Shown here: piece after piece, positions 62,481 through 64,000 of the stretch
Layout of the letters: each line of letters begins with the position of its first letter
How positions within the stretch are numbered: position 1 is the first letter of the stretch
NCBI GenBank assembly: GCA_014898415.1
Contig: RCTD01000003.1
Location: 2,108,001-2,172,000, forward strand
Length of the DNA stretch: 64,000 bases
Direction of reading: 5' to 3'
DNA from: Stromatinia cepivora
Lineage: Eukaryota > Ascomycota > Leotiomycetes > Helotiales > Sclerotiniaceae
The notes under the pieces: model-generated
The model's database searches: none
The model's input: only the letters and a program-made list of their open reading frames with translations
Told to the model about the DNA's origin: nothing
Program-made: the position numbers and the translations under genes

Positions 62481-62531
62481 TTATTTAATCCCAATTTCGA
62501 AATATCTTTAAGATCTAAAAACATTATATAT

Positions 62532-62739
62532 TGTGAGAAAGTTGGGATATCAAGACCTAATGCGTGGCTAGTTCGTAGTCATATGGTCACATGACTCTTC
62601 GTAGTTAGATATAAGAGAGGGCTCTGCTCCCCTCTTCTGAAATGAATCATCGTCTTTCTATTAATCTTTTTGTATCCTATTTATATACAATCCAAATTAT
62701 TGTTTAAATCTATTAATTTTACTACTTGAAGCTTCTACA
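62532..62739 (+). repeat. Copia-type LTR (3' LTR of relic C or solo LTR)
   Basis: About 208 bp from TGTGAGAAAGTTGGGATATC to GAAGCTTCTACA. It contains a TATA-like GATATAAGAGAGG and a GC-rich inverted stretch (GAGGGCTCTGCTCCCCTC), the promoter arrangement of many Copia LTRs. It is less AT-rich than its surroundings. No partner LTR is in the window and no clean target duplication is visible, so its link to relic C is by position and strand only. Confidence 0.65.
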
Positions 62740-62779
62740 ATATAATCTGATCAATTCCAATTCCCATTTCCCTTCATAG

Positions 62780-63061
62780 TGTCACGAATCGTGAACCACA
62801 GGAGGCTAATCATGTGATGCCCCTTATCTCCCATGTCAATTAATGAGCTGATCGTCTGTGTATATATGTTACGAATTATACGATTTAGTATAATAAAATA
62901 ATGATCCTAATAATGTATATATATAACTCTGTAATTCACAAATGAGTATTTATGTATATATATCTAATCGTTCTTTATAAATTATAATTCTTCAATTATA
63001 AATTCTAAGGAATATAATTGATCCTATTTATTCAACTTTATTATAACTTTTATATATTATA
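62780..63061 (+). repeat. 5' LTR of the second gypsy G copy
   Basis: Begins TGTCACGAATCGTGAACCAC, identical at this end to the 5' LTR of G, and has exactly the same 282-bp length; differences are transitions. Confidence 0.93.
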
Positions 63062-64000
63062 TTATTTATAATTCATTTATAAATGTCCGGTTATTTAATG
63101 ATCTTTCAAATAATACTTCATTTTAATAATACCTTTTTAGATGAATTTTTATGAATATTATATTCAAAGAAAGAAGATCTATTCTGATCTAATCGATGAA
63201 AATATAAATACTTTTAGAAATATATTATCATTTTCATAATACAACAAACTCCTCCTTTTATATATCCCGATCCTTCGAAAATCTATTCTGAAGAATTGTT
63301 CCTTTTTCCTTAATTATTTCAACAAATCTTCGAAGAAAATATAAATATAGAATTGGATAATATTATTATTAGAAAAAAGAAAACTAATAAAAAGAAGATT
63401 TCAATATATAAAATTAATATTCTTAATAATTCAATTACTTTTTCTAAACCATTATTACAATTACAAGATCTCTATATAATAATTATGAATTTGAAAAAGG
63501 AGAATCGATAATTGAAAGTTATAATAATAATGAGTTTTGCAATAATACAATCTTTTTTTGAGTTTTAAATGATATTTATATAGATATCCAGATTAATAAT
63601 AATATCTAGAATTCCTTTTATTTCTTTAATTGAAACTCAAGAACCTTTATCTAAACAAATTCGAAGATTCTGAAGTTAGAGAAAGAAAATTTTGATCAAA
63701 CGATCTGATCATCTAGGGTTCTCCGATAATTCTCCTTTTTTTTTCAAAAAGTGATAATTTATATAATAATCAAGGATCCCTTTATTCAAAAAATCGATCT
63801 AATCGATTAAGATTGCATTCCTATATTAATCATAATTTGTATCGAGATATATATATATCAAAATCTATAAATTTTATTATTAAATTTAATGATAATATTG
63901 AATCTAAAATTAATTTATAATAATTATTAGTTATAAAACAATTCGAACTATATATTATATTATTTAAAAATAAAATATAATACTGTGTATATATAATCGA
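62780..64000 (+). mobile_element. Second copy of gypsy element G (plus), runs off the window
   Basis: A 282-bp 5' LTR (62780-63061) matches the LTRs of G in reverse complement. The following 939 bp match the reverse complement of G's sequence inside its 5' LTR (about 51840-52764), i.e. leader and gag. It is more heavily AT-converted than G. The rest lies beyond 64000. Confidence 0.92.

Overview
The window is nuclear DNA of a filamentous ascomycete (Pezizomycotina). Protein style suggests Leotiomycetes such as the Botrytis/Sclerotinia group, but this is inferred from memory of protein families and not tested. Supporting signs are short introns of 55-79 nt with CTAAC/CTAAT-like branch sites, a WOPR regulator, HET-domain genes, an F-box gene, a Zn2Cys6 regulator, and repeats damaged by C-to-T and G-to-A changes in the manner of repeat-induced point mutation (RIP).

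Layout. 1-7.0 kb is gene-free and holds simple repeats plus a 1,851-bp Fot1/pogo-type DNA transposon (4434-6284) with perfect 58-bp inverted ends, TA target duplications and a decayed transposase. 7.0-8.6 kb is a WOPR (Gti1/Pac2 family) regulator on the minus strand. About 11 kb upstream of it has no gene I can support. 19.5-32.8 kb is the gene-dense part: HET gene 1 (minus), a 711-aa proline/threonine-rich protein (plus), the Golgi protein SYS1 (minus), an F-box protein (plus), HET gene 2 (plus) and a Zn2Cys6 transcription factor (plus). A small membrane protein lies at 36.0-36.6 kb, with a strong hairpin in its leader.

From about 37.1 kb to the end the sequence becomes very AT-rich and consists of decayed LTR retrotransposons. 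Three are nested. Copia-type element B (38746-59629, minus) contains Copia-type element A (42234-57562, plus), which contains a Ty3/gypsy chromovirus G (46003-53046, minus). Each level has equal-length LTR pairs (166, 309 and 282 bp) and a perfect 5-bp target duplication (ATATA, AATAT, TTTAT), so the order of insertion is B, then A, then G. To the right lie a third Copia-type relic C (gag joined to reverse transcriptase, no integrase), a separate Copia-type LTR, and the start of a second copy of G running off the window.

The most unusual items are a long decayed reading frame on the antisense strand of element A between RNase H and the 3' LTR, with membrane-segment-like stretches; the single-frame gag-RT relic C; a shared TTTGGTCAAATT-like repeat near the 3' ends of a gypsy and a Copia element; and primer-binding sites in A and B that match a tRNA-Met anticodon loop, suggesting half-tRNA priming. 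The host genes are unrelated housekeeping, regulatory and self/non-self recognition genes, not a pathway cluster.
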